Assembly (NCBI GenBank): GCA_003562655.1
Contig: PWUC01000213.1
Span: forward strand, 1-20,680
Source of the DNA: Clostridia bacterium
Lineage (GTDB): Bacteria > Bacillota_E > SLMV01 > PUMD01
DNA length: 20,680 nucleotides
Direction of reading: 5' to 3'
Position numbers and translations under genes: made by a program. Below the pieces are notes generated by a model that had not been told where the DNA came from, ran no database searches, and saw only the letters and a program-made list of their open reading frames with translations. Positions 8,163 through 15,589 of the stretch are shown here, in pieces (position 1 is the first letter of the stretch; every line of letters begins with the position of its first letter).

Positions 8163-8245
8163 TCAACAGCGCCGGCTCGATGGGCGCCGGGGCGAACGCC
8201 GCATGAGGATGGGGTGAGGTGGGAGACCCGAAGCTGTGCGGCGCT

Positions 8246-8581
8246 TCATTCAAACCTGGTGCGGGCAGGAGGGGGATCTTCATCCTCCTGCGCCCTCAAC
8301 CGCTCAATCGCCATATTGTAGCCATCGGCCCCGTAGTTGAGGAATCGCTTGATCCTGCTTATGGTGGCCGAACTCATGCCCGTCTCCTCGACCACCTCCT
8401 CATACTTGGCGCCACCATGGAGCATCTGTGCGGCCCTGAACCTCTGGGCCATGGTCCTGACCTCAGTCACCGTGCAGAGGTCCTCGAAAAACCGGTAGTA
8501 TTCCTCGACGGTGTTCAGCGTCCTCATCGCCTCAAATAACCGGTCGTTGTGCTGACTACGCAAACGCTGATCGAATCTCAC
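8246..8581 (-). CDS. TrpR-superfamily regulator, YerC/HisR type
   Basis: Small DNA-binding protein of the TrpR superfamily (111 residues). The characteristic block EEYYRFFEDLCTVTE is followed by the helix-turn-helix region with MAQRFRAAQML, EVVEETGMSSATISRIKR and LNYGADGY, closely matching Bacillus YerC. YerC-type proteins have been proposed in comparative-genomic work to repress histidine genes (named HisR there); the position directly upstream of hisZ and its promoter agrees. The start is GTG at 8581 with only a weak site (GGTGGAG, very close), and the gene lies 80 bases after rsmG, so it is probably read from the rsmG transcript. The C-terminal tail is short, acidic then Pro/Arg-rich. Family is firm; the ligand (histidine) is inferred. 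Confidence 0.9.
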   Translation of the reverse strand: MRFDQRLRSQHNDRLFEAMRTLNTVEEYYRFFEDLCTVTEVRTMAQRFRAAQMLHGGAKYEEVVEETGMSSATISRIKRFLNYGADGYNMAIERLRAQEDEDPPPARTRFE

Positions 8582-8636
8582 ACTCCACCGCCCTTCTTCG
8601 GATCGCTCAGTGATCCCTTCTCTCCTCTGGCTCGCT

Positions 8637-8658
8637 CCGGCCCACCCGGGTGGGCCGG
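8637..8658. repeat. Perfect 22-base GC palindrome 3' of rsmG
   Basis: Starting 3 bases after the rsmG stop codon, a perfect palindrome of 22 bases is centred on CCCGGG (half-site CCGGCCCACCC). As RNA it could fold to a very stable hairpin, but no U-run follows in the direction of transcription (the next bases are AGCGAGCCAGAGG), so it is not a standard intrinsic terminator. It might slow or protect the 3' end of the rpmH-rsmG transcript, or be a protein-binding site. Confidence 0.6.
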
Positions 8659-8661
8659 GAC

Positions 8662-9357
8662 CTACTCCTGCAATCCGCAGCTGATCGCACCCAACCGCCT
8701 CAAGACCAGTATTGCCCGGGAAATGTCCTCTCCCGGAAGCCAGTAGAGATACCGTCTAACAACCCTCAGCCGGGCTGTCCTGACCGAATCCGATCCCTGT
8801 TGCATCTCCCGGACAGCTCCAGGCCCCTTCCACCAGCCGCAGATACCTCCCGTCGCCAGCAGGGGGGAACAGAGTCGTGCCAGCCTCTTAACGGGGGCCA
8901 CCGCGCGGCTCAGGCAGACGTCGAAAGCCGGTTCCCCGGCGAAGAGACCCCGCCCCATCTCCTCAGCCCGCGCCCTGACCACCCTGACGTTGCTCAACCC
9001 CATGGCCTCTGCAGCGCCCAGAAGAAACCCGGCCTTTTTCGACGAGCTGTCGAGGAGAGTGACCTCCCATCCGGGGCGCACCGCGGCTGCAACCAGGCCG
9101 GGAAATCCGCCACCGCTTCCCACATCAACGACTCGCAATCGCTGCGAGCCCCGGGCGGCCGGCAGAGAGCGAAGGCCCAGCAGCGAGTCCATCAGGTGAC
9201 GCCGCACCACCTCTGCAGCCTCTGCATCGGCGACCAGGTTCAGTCTCTCGTTCCACAGCCTGATTTGCCGCAGGTGCACGACAAGACTTCGAATCTGAGC
9301 GGGCGTGAGGCCGATGCCCAAAGAGAGCAGCCTCGCCTGGAGCCGGGCTTCATCCAC
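8662..9357 (-). CDS. rsmG: 16S rRNA (guanine-N7)-methyltransferase RsmG
   Basis: SAM-dependent methyltransferase (formerly GidB) that modifies G527 of 16S rRNA. The N-terminal helical part includes LWNERLNL at 34-41; the SAM-binding motif I is DVGSGGGFPG at 78-87, followed by LLDSSSKKAGFL and the SRAVAPVKRL and WWKGPG blocks. Length 231 residues is normal. The start is GTG at 9357 with GGGAGGAGGG upstream in the 15-base gap after mnmG; an ATG four bases further in is out of frame. It is usual for rsmG to follow mnmG, and usual for noc/parA/parB to follow rsmG; here yerC and the his operon come next instead. Confidence 0.96.
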   Translation of the reverse strand: MDEARLQARLLSLGIGLTPAQIRSLVVHLRQIRLWNERLNLVADAEAAEVVRRHLMDSLLGLRSLPAARGSQRLRVVDVGSGGGFPGLVAAAVRPGWEVTLLDSSSKKAGFLLGAAEAMGLSNVRVVRARAEEMGRGLFAGEPAFDVCLSRAVAPVKRLARLCSPLLATGGICGWWKGPGAVREMQQGSDSVRTARLRVVRRYLYWLPGEDISRAILVLRRLGAISCGLQE

Positions 9358-9372
9358 CTCGCCCTCCTCCCT

Positions 9373-11304
9373 TCACGCATCGCGTCCGATCCAGACCATC
9401 AGCACCGATATGTCGGCCGGCGTCACCCCGGGGATCCGCATTGCCTGACCCAGAGATCGCGGGCGCACCTTCTGCAGCTTCTCCTTTGCCTCACGGGACA
9501 GACCCCTGACCTCATCGTAGGAGATGCCCCTCGGGATCGCCCTGGACTCCGATCGTCTAAATCGCTCGATCTGCCTGTTCTGTTTCTCGATGTACCCCTC
9601 GTACTTCAGTGCAATCTCCACCGCTTCACAGACCACAGGAGCCAGCCCCGGCCAGCTGTCGTCGATCTCGGCCAGATCACCGTACCGGATCTGGGGCCGA
9701 CGCAGTAACTCGGCCAGGCTGGCCGCATCGTGCAGGCAGCGGGTCCCGTGGGACTGAAGCCACCGGTTGACCTCGCCATCGCCTCTGACGCGGGTACTGC
9801 GGAGTCGCTCGATCTCCTCCTCGACCAGCTTCCGCCTCAGCTGCATTCGCTCATATCTGCCCTGCGAGGCCAGGCCCAGCTCCCGCCCGAGAGCGGTGAG
9901 ACGAAAATCTGCATTATCCTGCCTGAGAATCAACCGGTATTCCGCCCGGGAGGTCAGCATCCTGTAGGGTTCCTCCACCCCGGAGGTGACCAGATCGTCA
10001 ATCATGACCCCAATGTACGCCCGGGAGCGCTCGAGGATCACTGGATCCTTCCCCTGCAGCCAGCGCACCGCGTTTACCCCCGCCATCAGCCCCTGGGCAG
10101 CCGCCTCCTCATAGCCCGATGTGCCGTTGACCTGTCCGGCGCAGAACAGGCCCCGCAGTTTCTTGCTCTGCAGGGAGGGTCTCAGCTCGCGGGGATCGAC
10201 GCAATCATATTCGATCGCATATCCGGGCCGCACGATCTCTGCCCGCTGCAGGCCGGGGATCGCCTTCAACATGGCCATCTGCACATCCTCGGGCATGCTG
10301 GTGGAGAGGCCCAGGACATACATCTCCTCGTTCTGCCAACCCTCGGGCTCCAGAAACACCGGATGCGAGGTCCGGTCAGGAAATCGCATGACCTTGTCCT
10401 CCACCGAGGGGCAGTAGCGGGGCCCGATCGACTCTATGGTGCCGTCGAAGAGCGGTGAGCGTCCGATGTTGTCCCGGATGATGGCGTGGGTCTTTTCGGT
10501 GGTGTGGGTGAGCCAGCAGGGGAGCTGCTCCCGGGGGTCATCCTCTGCACTGCCCGTGGGCAGCGGGTCGTTGACCGATGCCATGTATGAAAAGGCCCGG
10601 GGGCTACAGTCACCGTCCTGGCGCTGCATTGCTCCGAAGTCCACCGTACCCCGGTCGACCCTCGGCGGTGTTCCCGTCTTGAAACGACCCAGGGTCAGTT
10701 TGTGCCGCAGCAGGTCGCAGGACAGCTCCCGGGCCGGCATCAGGCCGTTGGGCCCCGAGTCGTAGGCATGGCCGCCGGTGACAACCCGGCCGTTGAGGTA
10801 AACACCCGTGGTCAGGATCACCGCCCGGGCGCCGTATGCGATCCCGGTCCGCGTGGTGACACCCGAGACCGCCGCACCGGTAGAGCAAATGCTGTCCACC
10901 GCTGCCTGTTTGACCCGCAGCCCCGACTGCAGCATCAGGGCACGACGCATCCTCTCGGCGTAACGGGCCTTGTCTGCCTGGGCCCTCAGCGCCCTGACAG
11001 CCGGCCCCTTTCCCGTGTTCAGGGTTCTGATCTGCAGGTAGCAGTCATCGATGGCCCCTGCCATCTCTCCCCCCAGGGCGTCGATCTCCCTGACCAGCTG
11101 CGCCTTGGCCGGACCGCCAACAGCTGGATTGCACGGCATGGAACATATGCTGTCCACGTTGAGGGTGAGCAGCAGGGTCGCCTTTCCCAGGCGGGCCGCC
11201 GCCAGGGCCGCCTCCGCCCCGGCGTGACCGCCGCCCACCACAATGATGTCGTAATCACCGCCGTGATGCACCGATCCAGCCTCCAACCCGACCGCGTAGC
11301 TCAT
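9373..11304 (-). CDS. mnmG: tRNA uridine 5-carboxymethylaminomethyl modification enzyme MnmG
   Basis: FAD-dependent partner of MnmE (formerly GidA) that installs cmnm5 on the wobble uridine of several tRNAs. The FAD Rossmann motif [12 protein letters not shown] starts at residue 22; the family signatures [20 protein letters not shown] and [15 protein letters not shown] follow, and the C-terminal helical domain has [11 protein letters not shown] and [13 protein letters not shown]. The 643-residue length is near normal, with about 15 extra residues before the Rossmann fold. The ATG at 11304 overlaps the stop of a 49-codon upstream gene as ATGA, and has AGAGGT about 7 bases upstream, so the two are probably translated together. 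Confidence 0.97.
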   Translation of the reverse strand: MSYAVGLEAGSVHHGGDYDIIVVGGGHAGAEAALAAARLGKATLLLTLNVDSICSMPCNPAVGGPAKAQLVREIDALGGEMAGAIDDCYLQIRTLNTGKGPAVRALRAQADKARYAERMRRALMLQSGLRVKQAAVDSICSTGAAVSGVTTRTGIAYGARAVILTTGVYLNGRVVTGGHAYDSGPNGLMPARELSCDLLRHKLTLGRFKTGTPPRVDRGTVDFGAMQRQDGDCSPRAFSYMASVNDPLPTGSAEDDPREQLPCWLTHTTEKTHAIIRDNIGRSPLFDGTIESIGPRYCPSVEDKVMRFPDRTSHPVFLEPEGWQNEEMYVLGLSTSMPEDVQMAMLKAIPGLQRAEIVRPGYAIEYDCVDPRELRPSLQSKKLRGLFCAGQVNGTSGYEEAAAQGLMAGVNAVRWLQGKDPVILERSRAYIGVMIDDLVTSGVEEPYRMLTSRAEYRLILRQDNADFRLTALGRELGLASQGRYERMQLRRKLVEEEIERLRSTRVRGDGEVNRWLQSHGTRCLHDAASLAELLRRPQIRYGDLAEIDDSWPGLAPVVCEAVEIALKYEGYIEKQNRQIERFRRSESRAIPRGISYDEVRGLSREAKEKLQKVRPRSLGQAMRIPGVTPADISVLMVWIGRDA

Positions 11305-11450
11305 TCATCCGACCTCTCCATTTCCCTGACCCGCCTCTCCAGCTGTAAGAGCCTGTATGCGAGCCAGATGATCAGCGCGGGCGCGAGAATCAACACCAGC
11401 TCCCACACCACAGACAGGGTGTTGAAAAACCACCGCACCGGCTCCGGCAT
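11301..11450 (-). CDS. Small single-pass membrane protein (49 residues), function unknown
   Basis: I do not recognise a family. The ORF runs from ATG at 11450 to a TGA that overlaps the mnmG start as ATGA, filling most of the mnmE-mnmG gap. Residues 1-10 are [10 protein letters not shown]; residues about 11-34 are strongly hydrophobic ([20 protein letters not shown] then AYRLL), long enough for one transmembrane helix; residues 35-49 are charged ([14 protein letters not shown]), resembling the start of a short coiled coil. A site AAGGGG lies about 8 bases upstream. Coding is supported by the tight overlap, the ribosome-binding site and the sensible membrane-protein layout; the arginines at the helix end would favour a cytoplasmic C-terminus. 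It may be a local membrane anchor or a lineage-specific small protein; there is no evidence of function. Confidence 0.75.
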   Translation of the reverse strand: MPEPVRWFFNTLSVVWELVLILAPALIIWLAYRLLQLERRVREMERSDE

Positions 11451-11485
11451 GTCTGCACCCCTTTTCGGCCAGAAATGTCATCGCC

Positions 11486-12931
11486 TCACTTGCCCACGCA
11501 GAACTGGCTGAAAATCCGATCCAGAAGATCCTCCCCGGCGGTCTCGCCGGTGATCCTGCCCAGGGCCTCCAGACCTTCCCTGAGATCAATGCTCACCAGA
11601 TCTACCGGCATCGAGCCCTCCAGCCCGGCCAGAGCATCCAGAATGGCCCCTCGCGCCTGCCGCAGGGCCTCCTCGTGCCGGGCACTGCTGACCACAGCGC
11701 CCTCCCAGTCTGAGGCCGGCCCCTCCCGGCCGACCACGCGGTCGAATATCATCGCCTCCAGAGTCTCAAGGCCCTCCCTGGTCCTGGCGGATATGCGGAC
11801 GACGGGCGTCTCCTGGCCCATCCGCTTTTGCAGCTCGCCATCTCCAACCGCCCCGACCAGAAGATCGATCTTGTTCACCACCGCGATGACCCCCGCCTCT
11901 TCAATCGCGTGCAGCTGGTCGATCACCCGGCAGTCATCCTCCGTCAGCTCCTCGCTGTCATCGAAGATGGCAAGGATCAGCTCCGCCTCCCTGGCCGCCT
12001 CCCGCGCCCGCAAGACACCCAGCTCTTCAGCGCGATCCAAACCCCGACGCACACCGGCGGTGTCAGTCAACAACAGCGGTATTCCCCTCACCACCACCAT
12101 CTCCTCCAGAACGTCCCTCGTCGTGCCGGGAAGCTCCGTCACGATGGCCCTCTCGCGCTGCAGCAGTGCGTTAAGCAGCGAGGACTTGCCCACGTTGGGC
12201 CGACCCAGGATCACGGTCCGCACGCCCTCGCGATAGGGGCGGAAGGCGGCGGCCGTCGCCGCAAGATCCGCGATCTGCCCCTCGGTGCTCTCGAGCTGGG
12301 CGCGGGCGTCCTGCAGATCTTTCTCCTCGATGTCGAGTTCCGGGTAATCCAACACCACCTCCAGGTGAGCCATGAGGTCAACAAGAGAGGACCTCAACTG
12401 CCGGATCCTGTCACCCAGTCCTCCTTCCAGCTGCCGCAGCGCCAGCCGGGCGCCCGCCCTGGAGCGGGCCGCGATGACATCGGCCACGGCCTCGGCCTGG
12501 GACAGATCCAGCCTGCCGTTCAAAAAGGCCCGCCGCGTGAACTCGCCCGCCTCTGCCATGCGCGATCCGGCCGCCAGTACGGCCCTGAGCACAGCCCCAA
12601 CGGGCACCGGCCCGCCGTGGCAGTGAAGCTCCACCACGTCCTCACCCGTAAAGCTTCGCGGTGCCTTCATCAGCAGCAGCAGGACCTCATCCGCCCTGCT
12701 GCCGTCCTCGGGATGCACCACGTAGCCGTAATGGACTGTATGGGAGGGAAGATCCGGCACCGGGACAGCATTCATGCCCTGCCGGAAGACGCGTTCGGCT
12801 GCGCGCATCGCACCCGGCCCGCTGATGCGCACGATGGCGATGCCGCCCACACCGGGCGGTGTGGCCACTGCAGAAATGGTATCGACGACGTCGCGCTGCC
12901 CTGGATCCCGTGGCCTTCCCCTCACATCCAT
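11486..12931 (-). CDS. mnmE: tRNA modification GTPase MnmE
   Basis: GTPase partner of MnmG in wobble-uridine modification (formerly TrmE). The N-terminal tetrahydrofolate-binding domain has DTISAVATPPGVGGIAIVR at 17-35 and GEFTRRAFLNGR at 129-140. The inserted G domain shows G1 GRPNVGKSS at 243-251, G2 GTTRD at 269-273, G3 DTAG at 290-293 and G4 NKID at 353-356; the protein ends with the catalytic CVGK (478-481). The ATG at 12931 is chosen for its GAGGAGGG site; another ATG at 13009, directly after the jag stop, would add 26 residues without homology or a ribosome-binding site. The 481 residues are slightly longer than usual because of about 14 extra N-terminal residues. Confidence 0.96.
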   Translation of the reverse strand: MDVRGRPRDPGQRDVVDTISAVATPPGVGGIAIVRISGPGAMRAAERVFRQGMNAVPVPDLPSHTVHYGYVVHPEDGSRADEVLLLLMKAPRSFTGEDVVELHCHGGPVPVGAVLRAVLAAGSRMAEAGEFTRRAFLNGRLDLSQAEAVADVIAARSRAGARLALRQLEGGLGDRIRQLRSSLVDLMAHLEVVLDYPELDIEEKDLQDARAQLESTEGQIADLAATAAAFRPYREGVRTVILGRPNVGKSSLLNALLQRERAIVTELPGTTRDVLEEMVVVRGIPLLLTDTAGVRRGLDRAEELGVLRAREAAREAELILAIFDDSEELTEDDCRVIDQLHAIEEAGVIAVVNKIDLLVGAVGDGELQKRMGQETPVVRISARTREGLETLEAMIFDRVVGREGPASDWEGAVVSSARHEEALRQARGAILDALAGLEGSMPVDLVSIDLREGLEALGRITGETAGEDLLDRIFSQFCVGK

Positions 12932-13009
12932 GCACCCTCCTCGGATCTGACTCTGTGAGGCGCCAGATGATCCCGGTCGACCATCAACCGCAACGCACGA
13001 ACCGTCCAT

Positions 13010-13633
13010 CTATGAAAGCGGGGTGATCACCACGTATCGATGGGGGTCCTGCCCCTCGCTCTCCGTGGTGACCTGGGGATTGCTCTGGAGTGAGACATGA
13101 ACTATCTTGCGCTCGTGGGGGGGATGAGGTTCCATGCGCACCGACCGCCCTGTCTTCACGGCCCTCGATGCCATCCTCTCCGCCACCTGCGTCAGGTTTC
13201 TCCTTCGGCGCTGTCGATAGTCTCCGGCATCAAGCATGACCGGCCGGCGATCCGACGATCCCCGTGATGCCGCCACATTCAACAGGTACTGCATGGCGTT
13301 CAGGGTCGCGCCGTGCCGTCCGATGATCAGGCCCAGGTCATCGCCCTCAACTTCACAGACTATCAGCTGGTCCGTCTCGCTCACCGTCACCTCGGTGTCA
13401 GCGTTGATGTGGTTGATCAGCTCCCGGGCAAACTCCTGGACAAACCGGGCCTTGTCCCGGTCAACCGTAACGCGGACCCGGGCCTCCCGCTGACCGATGA
13501 TGCCGAGGATCCCCCTGGAGCCCTCCTCTATGACCTCGACCTGGACCTCGTCTCGAGATACTCCGAGTTCTGAGAGCGCATTGGCAACCGCCTCATCGAC
13601 ATCCCGGCCGTGCCTGGTTATACTGCTGGTCAT
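13010..13633 (-). CDS. jag: RNA-binding protein Jag/KhpB (Jag-N, KH, R3H)
   Basis: Cytoplasmic RNA-binding protein usually encoded beside yidC; KhpB proteins act with KhpA in sRNA/mRNA regulation and cell-envelope growth. Three domains are visible: Jag-N at about 3-52 (ending GILGIIGQREARV), a KH domain with the GRHG loop at 105-108 followed by NAMQYLLN, and an R3H domain at about 143-205 with PPHERKIVHV. The ATG at 13633 gives the canonical N-terminus and lies one base after the yidC stop; the GGAGGAGGGGG site is somewhat far (about 12 bases). An in-frame ATG at 13666 inside yidC has no site. Length 207 residues is normal. Confidence 0.95.
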   Translation of the reverse strand: MTSSITRHGRDVDEAVANALSELGVSRDEVQVEVIEEGSRGILGIIGQREARVRVTVDRDKARFVQEFARELINHINADTEVTVSETDQLIVCEVEGDDLGLIIGRHGATLNAMQYLLNVAASRGSSDRRPVMLDAGDYRQRRRRNLTQVAERMASRAVKTGRSVRMEPHPPHERKIVHVSLQSNPQVTTESEGQDPHRYVVITPLS

Positions 13634-13634
13634 A

Positions 13635-14300
13635 TCAGCCCGATTCCCCCTCCTCCTGCCCCTCATTATCGGCTGCGATCAGCCCGTTCACCACGTACTG
13701 CTGCCCCACTCCGAAGATATTGGTGACCGTCCAGTACAGGGCCAGTCCCGCAGGGAACTGCATGCTGATATAGCCTATGAAAAGCGGCATCGCATACATC
13801 ATGACAGCCTGGCTACCCCCGGCACCTTCGGCCTCAGCCGTGCTGATCTTGGTCTGAACATATGTGCTGATCGCCGCCAGAACCGGAAGGATGTACAGCG
13901 GGTCCGGTTGCGCAAGGTTGGGCAGCCACATGAAACCTGCGTCCGCGGCAAACTCGAAGGCCCGCAGCGCTGAAAATATGGCGAAGATCACCGGCATCTG
14001 TACCAGCATGGGCAAGCAGCCCGCAACTGGATTGACACCGTGCTCCTTCCACAGCTTCATGGTCTCCTCGTTGAGCTTCTGCGAATCATTTTTGTACTTG
14101 GTCTTCAGCTTCTCAAGCTCCGGATTCAGCCGGCGCATCGCGTGCGTAGCCCGATTCTGCGACACTGTCAGCGGCACCATAAACAGCCGCACCACCAATG
14201 TCAGGATAATGATACCCCAGCCGTAGTTGCCCGCGAGCTGGCCGAAGAACTCGATGCCCTCGCCTACCAGACCTACTAGAGCCTGCCACAATCCTGCCAC
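13635..14300 (-). CDS. yidC: Membrane protein insertase YidC (Oxa1 family)
   Basis: Inserts membrane proteins alone or with SecYEG. About five membrane segments are visible, including WGIIILTLVVRLFMVPL with the conserved hydrophilic-groove arginine (R38), GCLPMLVQMPVIFAIFSAL, and YIILP/AISTYVQTKI-type segments, ending PAGLALYWTVTNIF. The charged cytoplasmic hairpin LNPELEKLKTKYKND lies between the first two segments. At 221 residues it is a minimal form: there is no signal peptide or lipobox cysteine at the N-terminus, unlike SpoIIIJ/YqjG of Bacillus. The start is GTG at 14300 with GAGGG close upstream. It is followed by jag after one base, the usual pair, and preceded by a 111-base gap after yidD. 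Confidence 0.95.
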   Translation of the reverse strand: MAGLWQALVGLVGEGIEFFGQLAGNYGWGIIILTLVVRLFMVPLTVSQNRATHAMRRLNPELEKLKTKYKNDSQKLNEETMKLWKEHGVNPVAGCLPMLVQMPVIFAIFSALRAFEFAADAGFMWLPNLAQPDPLYILPVLAAISTYVQTKISTAEAEGAGGSQAVMMYAMPLFIGYISMQFPAGLALYWTVTNIFGVGQQYVVNGLIAADNEGQEEGESG

Positions 14301-14411
14301 AGTCCCTCAATCCTCGCCTCCCGGTGAGGCCGCAACAATCGACCCAGTGCAACCCCTCTGATCCTTTGACTTAATGTGACCCTGCGCATCGAGCATAATC
14401 AAGATAAGCCA

Positions 14412-14621
14412 TCAGGGAACCGGGTCATAACCGCAAGATCCCAGTGGATGGCACCGGAGGATCCTTCGTATGATCAAATATCCCCCGCGGAACACACCGT
14501 GACGTTCAACTGCCTGTACCGCATACTCGGAACAGGTGGGACGGAAACGGCAGGGTCCTGCCGTCAGGGGCGAAATATAGCGCTGGTATAGCCTCAGGGC
14601 CCCCACGATGATCCGTCGCAC
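14412..14621 (-). CDS. yidD: Membrane protein insertion efficiency factor YidD
   Basis: Small protein (69 residues) thought to help membrane protein insertion with YidC. The family signature is complete: YQRYISPLTAGPCRFRPTCS near the N-terminus (cysteines 24 and 30), HGVFRGGYLIIRRILRCHP and the terminal CGYDPVP. The N-terminus is an amphipathic, basic helix (MRRIIVGALRLYQRY). The start is GTG at 14621, overlapping the last base of the rnpA TAG stop, so translation is probably coupled. It sits in its standard place between rnpA and yidC. Confidence 0.96.
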   Translation of the reverse strand: MRRIIVGALRLYQRYISPLTAGPCRFRPTCSEYAVQAVERHGVFRGGYLIIRRILRCHPLGSCGYDPVP

Positions 14622-15013
14622 TAGGTATCTGATCCTTTCGTGTCGTTCATTCTTTCTACACCTGTCCCGTCAAACCCTTCCCCGGCCTGACGCAGCAGCC
14701 CGGAGCGGCTGAGCAATGTGACGGCCTCTTCCCTGAGCTGCGAAAAGGGCACCGACCCGGCCTGCTTACGCGCCACCAGCACCACATCCGCCTCAATACA
14801 GGCCGGCGGCAGGCTCCTCACTACCTCGCGCAACCGGCGCCGCATGCGGTTACGCACCACCGCACCACCCAGCTTCTTGCCAGCGGCAAAGCCGATCCTC
14901 AGCCCCCCAGACTCTCTCCTTCGGTAGTGCAGGATCATGAAACGCCCGACAGTAGAGCATCCCTCATCAAAAACCCGGGAAAATGTCGACCCCCTCAGCC
15001 GCTCCGCCTCCAT
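14621..15013 (-). CDS. rnpA: Ribonuclease P protein component RnpA
   Basis: Basic protein subunit of RNase P, helping the catalytic RNA process tRNA 5' ends. The N-terminal RLRGSTFSRVFDEG is followed by IGFAAGKKLGGAV and the RNR motif VRNRMRRRLRE, at residues 51-63. The start at 15013 (ATG) is chosen because the homologous region begins there and AGGGGGG lies about 10 bases upstream, giving 130 residues. A GTG at 15055 overlaps the rpmH stop as GTGA and would add 14 Gly/Ser-rich residues; it has no ribosome-binding site but the overlap is suggestive. The C-terminal 25 residues extend beyond the usual fold. Confidence 0.95.
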   Translation of the reverse strand: MEAERLRGSTFSRVFDEGCSTVGRFMILHYRRRESGGLRIGFAAGKKLGGAVVRNRMRRRLREVVRSLPPACIEADVVLVARKQAGSVPFSQLREEAVTLLSRSGLLRQAGEGFDGTGVERMNDTKGSDT

Positions 15014-15051
15014 AATCGGCGGCCCCCCTGTTCCGGACGACCCGGTATCTG

Positions 15052-15189
15052 TCACTTGGACAGGCGCTTCCGACCCTTTCGTCGCCGTCGCTTCAGGATC
15101 CGTCGGCCCGCCTTTGTTCGCATTCTCTTTCTGAATCCGTGTCTCCTCGCCGTCTTCTTGCGGCTGGGATTATACGTGCGTTTCACCAT
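15052..15189 (-). CDS. rpmH: 50S ribosomal protein L34
   Basis: Small basic ribosomal protein of 45 residues. The sequence reads [19 protein letters not shown] and continues with [10 protein letters not shown] and a run of arginines/lysines to the terminal RLSK, an essentially complete match to L34. ATG at 15189 is followed directly by an in-frame GTG (15186) that would give the more usual MKRTYNPS start; the site GGGAGGT lies 8 bases upstream of the ATG, so the ATG is preferred. It is the first gene of the leftward rpmH-rsmG cluster and the nearest left gene to the origin. Confidence 0.98.
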   Translation of the reverse strand: MVKRTYNPSRKKTARRHGFRKRMRTKAGRRILKRRRRKGRKRLSK

Positions 15190-15226
15190 CTCCTGCAACC
15201 TCCCTTCTCCAGAAGCGCCAACTCAT

Positions 15227-15235
15227 ATTCTAACA
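15227..15235 (-). promoter_or_regulatory. Candidate extended -10 promoter for rpmH
   Basis: On the minus strand TG-T-TAGAAT (15235-15227) matches an extended -10 element; the -10 hexamer is 5 of 6 to TATAAT. No good -35 is found at the expected distance. The predicted start near 15220 leaves about 30 bases to the rpmH ATG, including its Shine-Dalgarno. Weak support, but it is the best match ahead of a gene that must be strongly expressed. Confidence 0.35.
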
Positions 15236-15514
15236 TTGAAATGAGGCACACTGCCACTGTAACCCTCACGCCGCAGCCCCAGGATGCTGCCCTGACTGCC
15301 GGGTCACACCACCAGAGGATAGATATCGCGAACTGCACCTGACGAGTGGGGCATCAGCAGAAAATCAATCCCTGCGACAAATTCGGACGAGACTTCGAAA
15401 GGAAACCTCCCTCCCGTCAAGAATACAGTATTAAGTCGGGTCAGTTAAGGCATGATGCTCGACGGGGTCAGAGTCTGGACGCATTACATAGGGAAAACGC
15501 AGCACCTTTGAGTA

Positions 15515-15589
15515 ATATCCACAACCCATATCCCAGTTATCCACAGGCGCTGTGGATAACTCAGCAGAACTGCCTCCTCCTGTGGATGG
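15515..15589. promoter_or_regulatory. DnaA-box cluster upstream of dnaA
   Basis: Four boxes relative to TTATCCACA: ATATCCACA at 15515-15523 (plus, one mismatch), a perfect box at 15537-15545 (plus), a perfect box at 15551-15559 (minus), and CCATCCACA at 15581-15589 (minus, two mismatches). The two perfect boxes face each other inside a perfect 12-base inverted repeat (arms AGTTATCCACAG and CTGTGGATAACT, 3-base centre, 15535-15561). This cluster would serve origin function and dnaA autoregulation. Confidence 0.9.

Noticed and set aside
8182..8220. GC-rich repeated GCGCCGG sequence after the yerC-like gene as an intrinsic terminator
   Set aside because: The two copies are direct rather than inverted repeats, the remaining stem is only about 5 base pairs, and no T-run follows.
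8246..8581. The TrpR-family gene as the tryptophan repressor trpR
   Set aside because: The sequence follows the YerC pattern of Bacillota and the neighbour is the his operon; no trp gene is in the window.
8650..9708. A 352-codon open frame on the plus strand opposite rsmG and the end of mnmG
   Set aside because: Spans two clear minus-strand genes, has no ribosome-binding site or family resemblance, and has the low-complexity composition of an antisense frame.
11305..11589. A 94-codon minus-strand frame covering the mnmE 3' end and the mnmE-mnmG gap
   Set aside because: It overlaps mnmE out of frame and lacks a membrane or domain pattern; the 49-codon frame in the same gap has the better start, overlap and composition.
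11828..12958. A 376-codon open frame on the plus strand opposite mnmE
   Set aside because: Antisense to all MnmE G-domain motifs; composition is His/Gln/Pro-rich, typical of a shadow.
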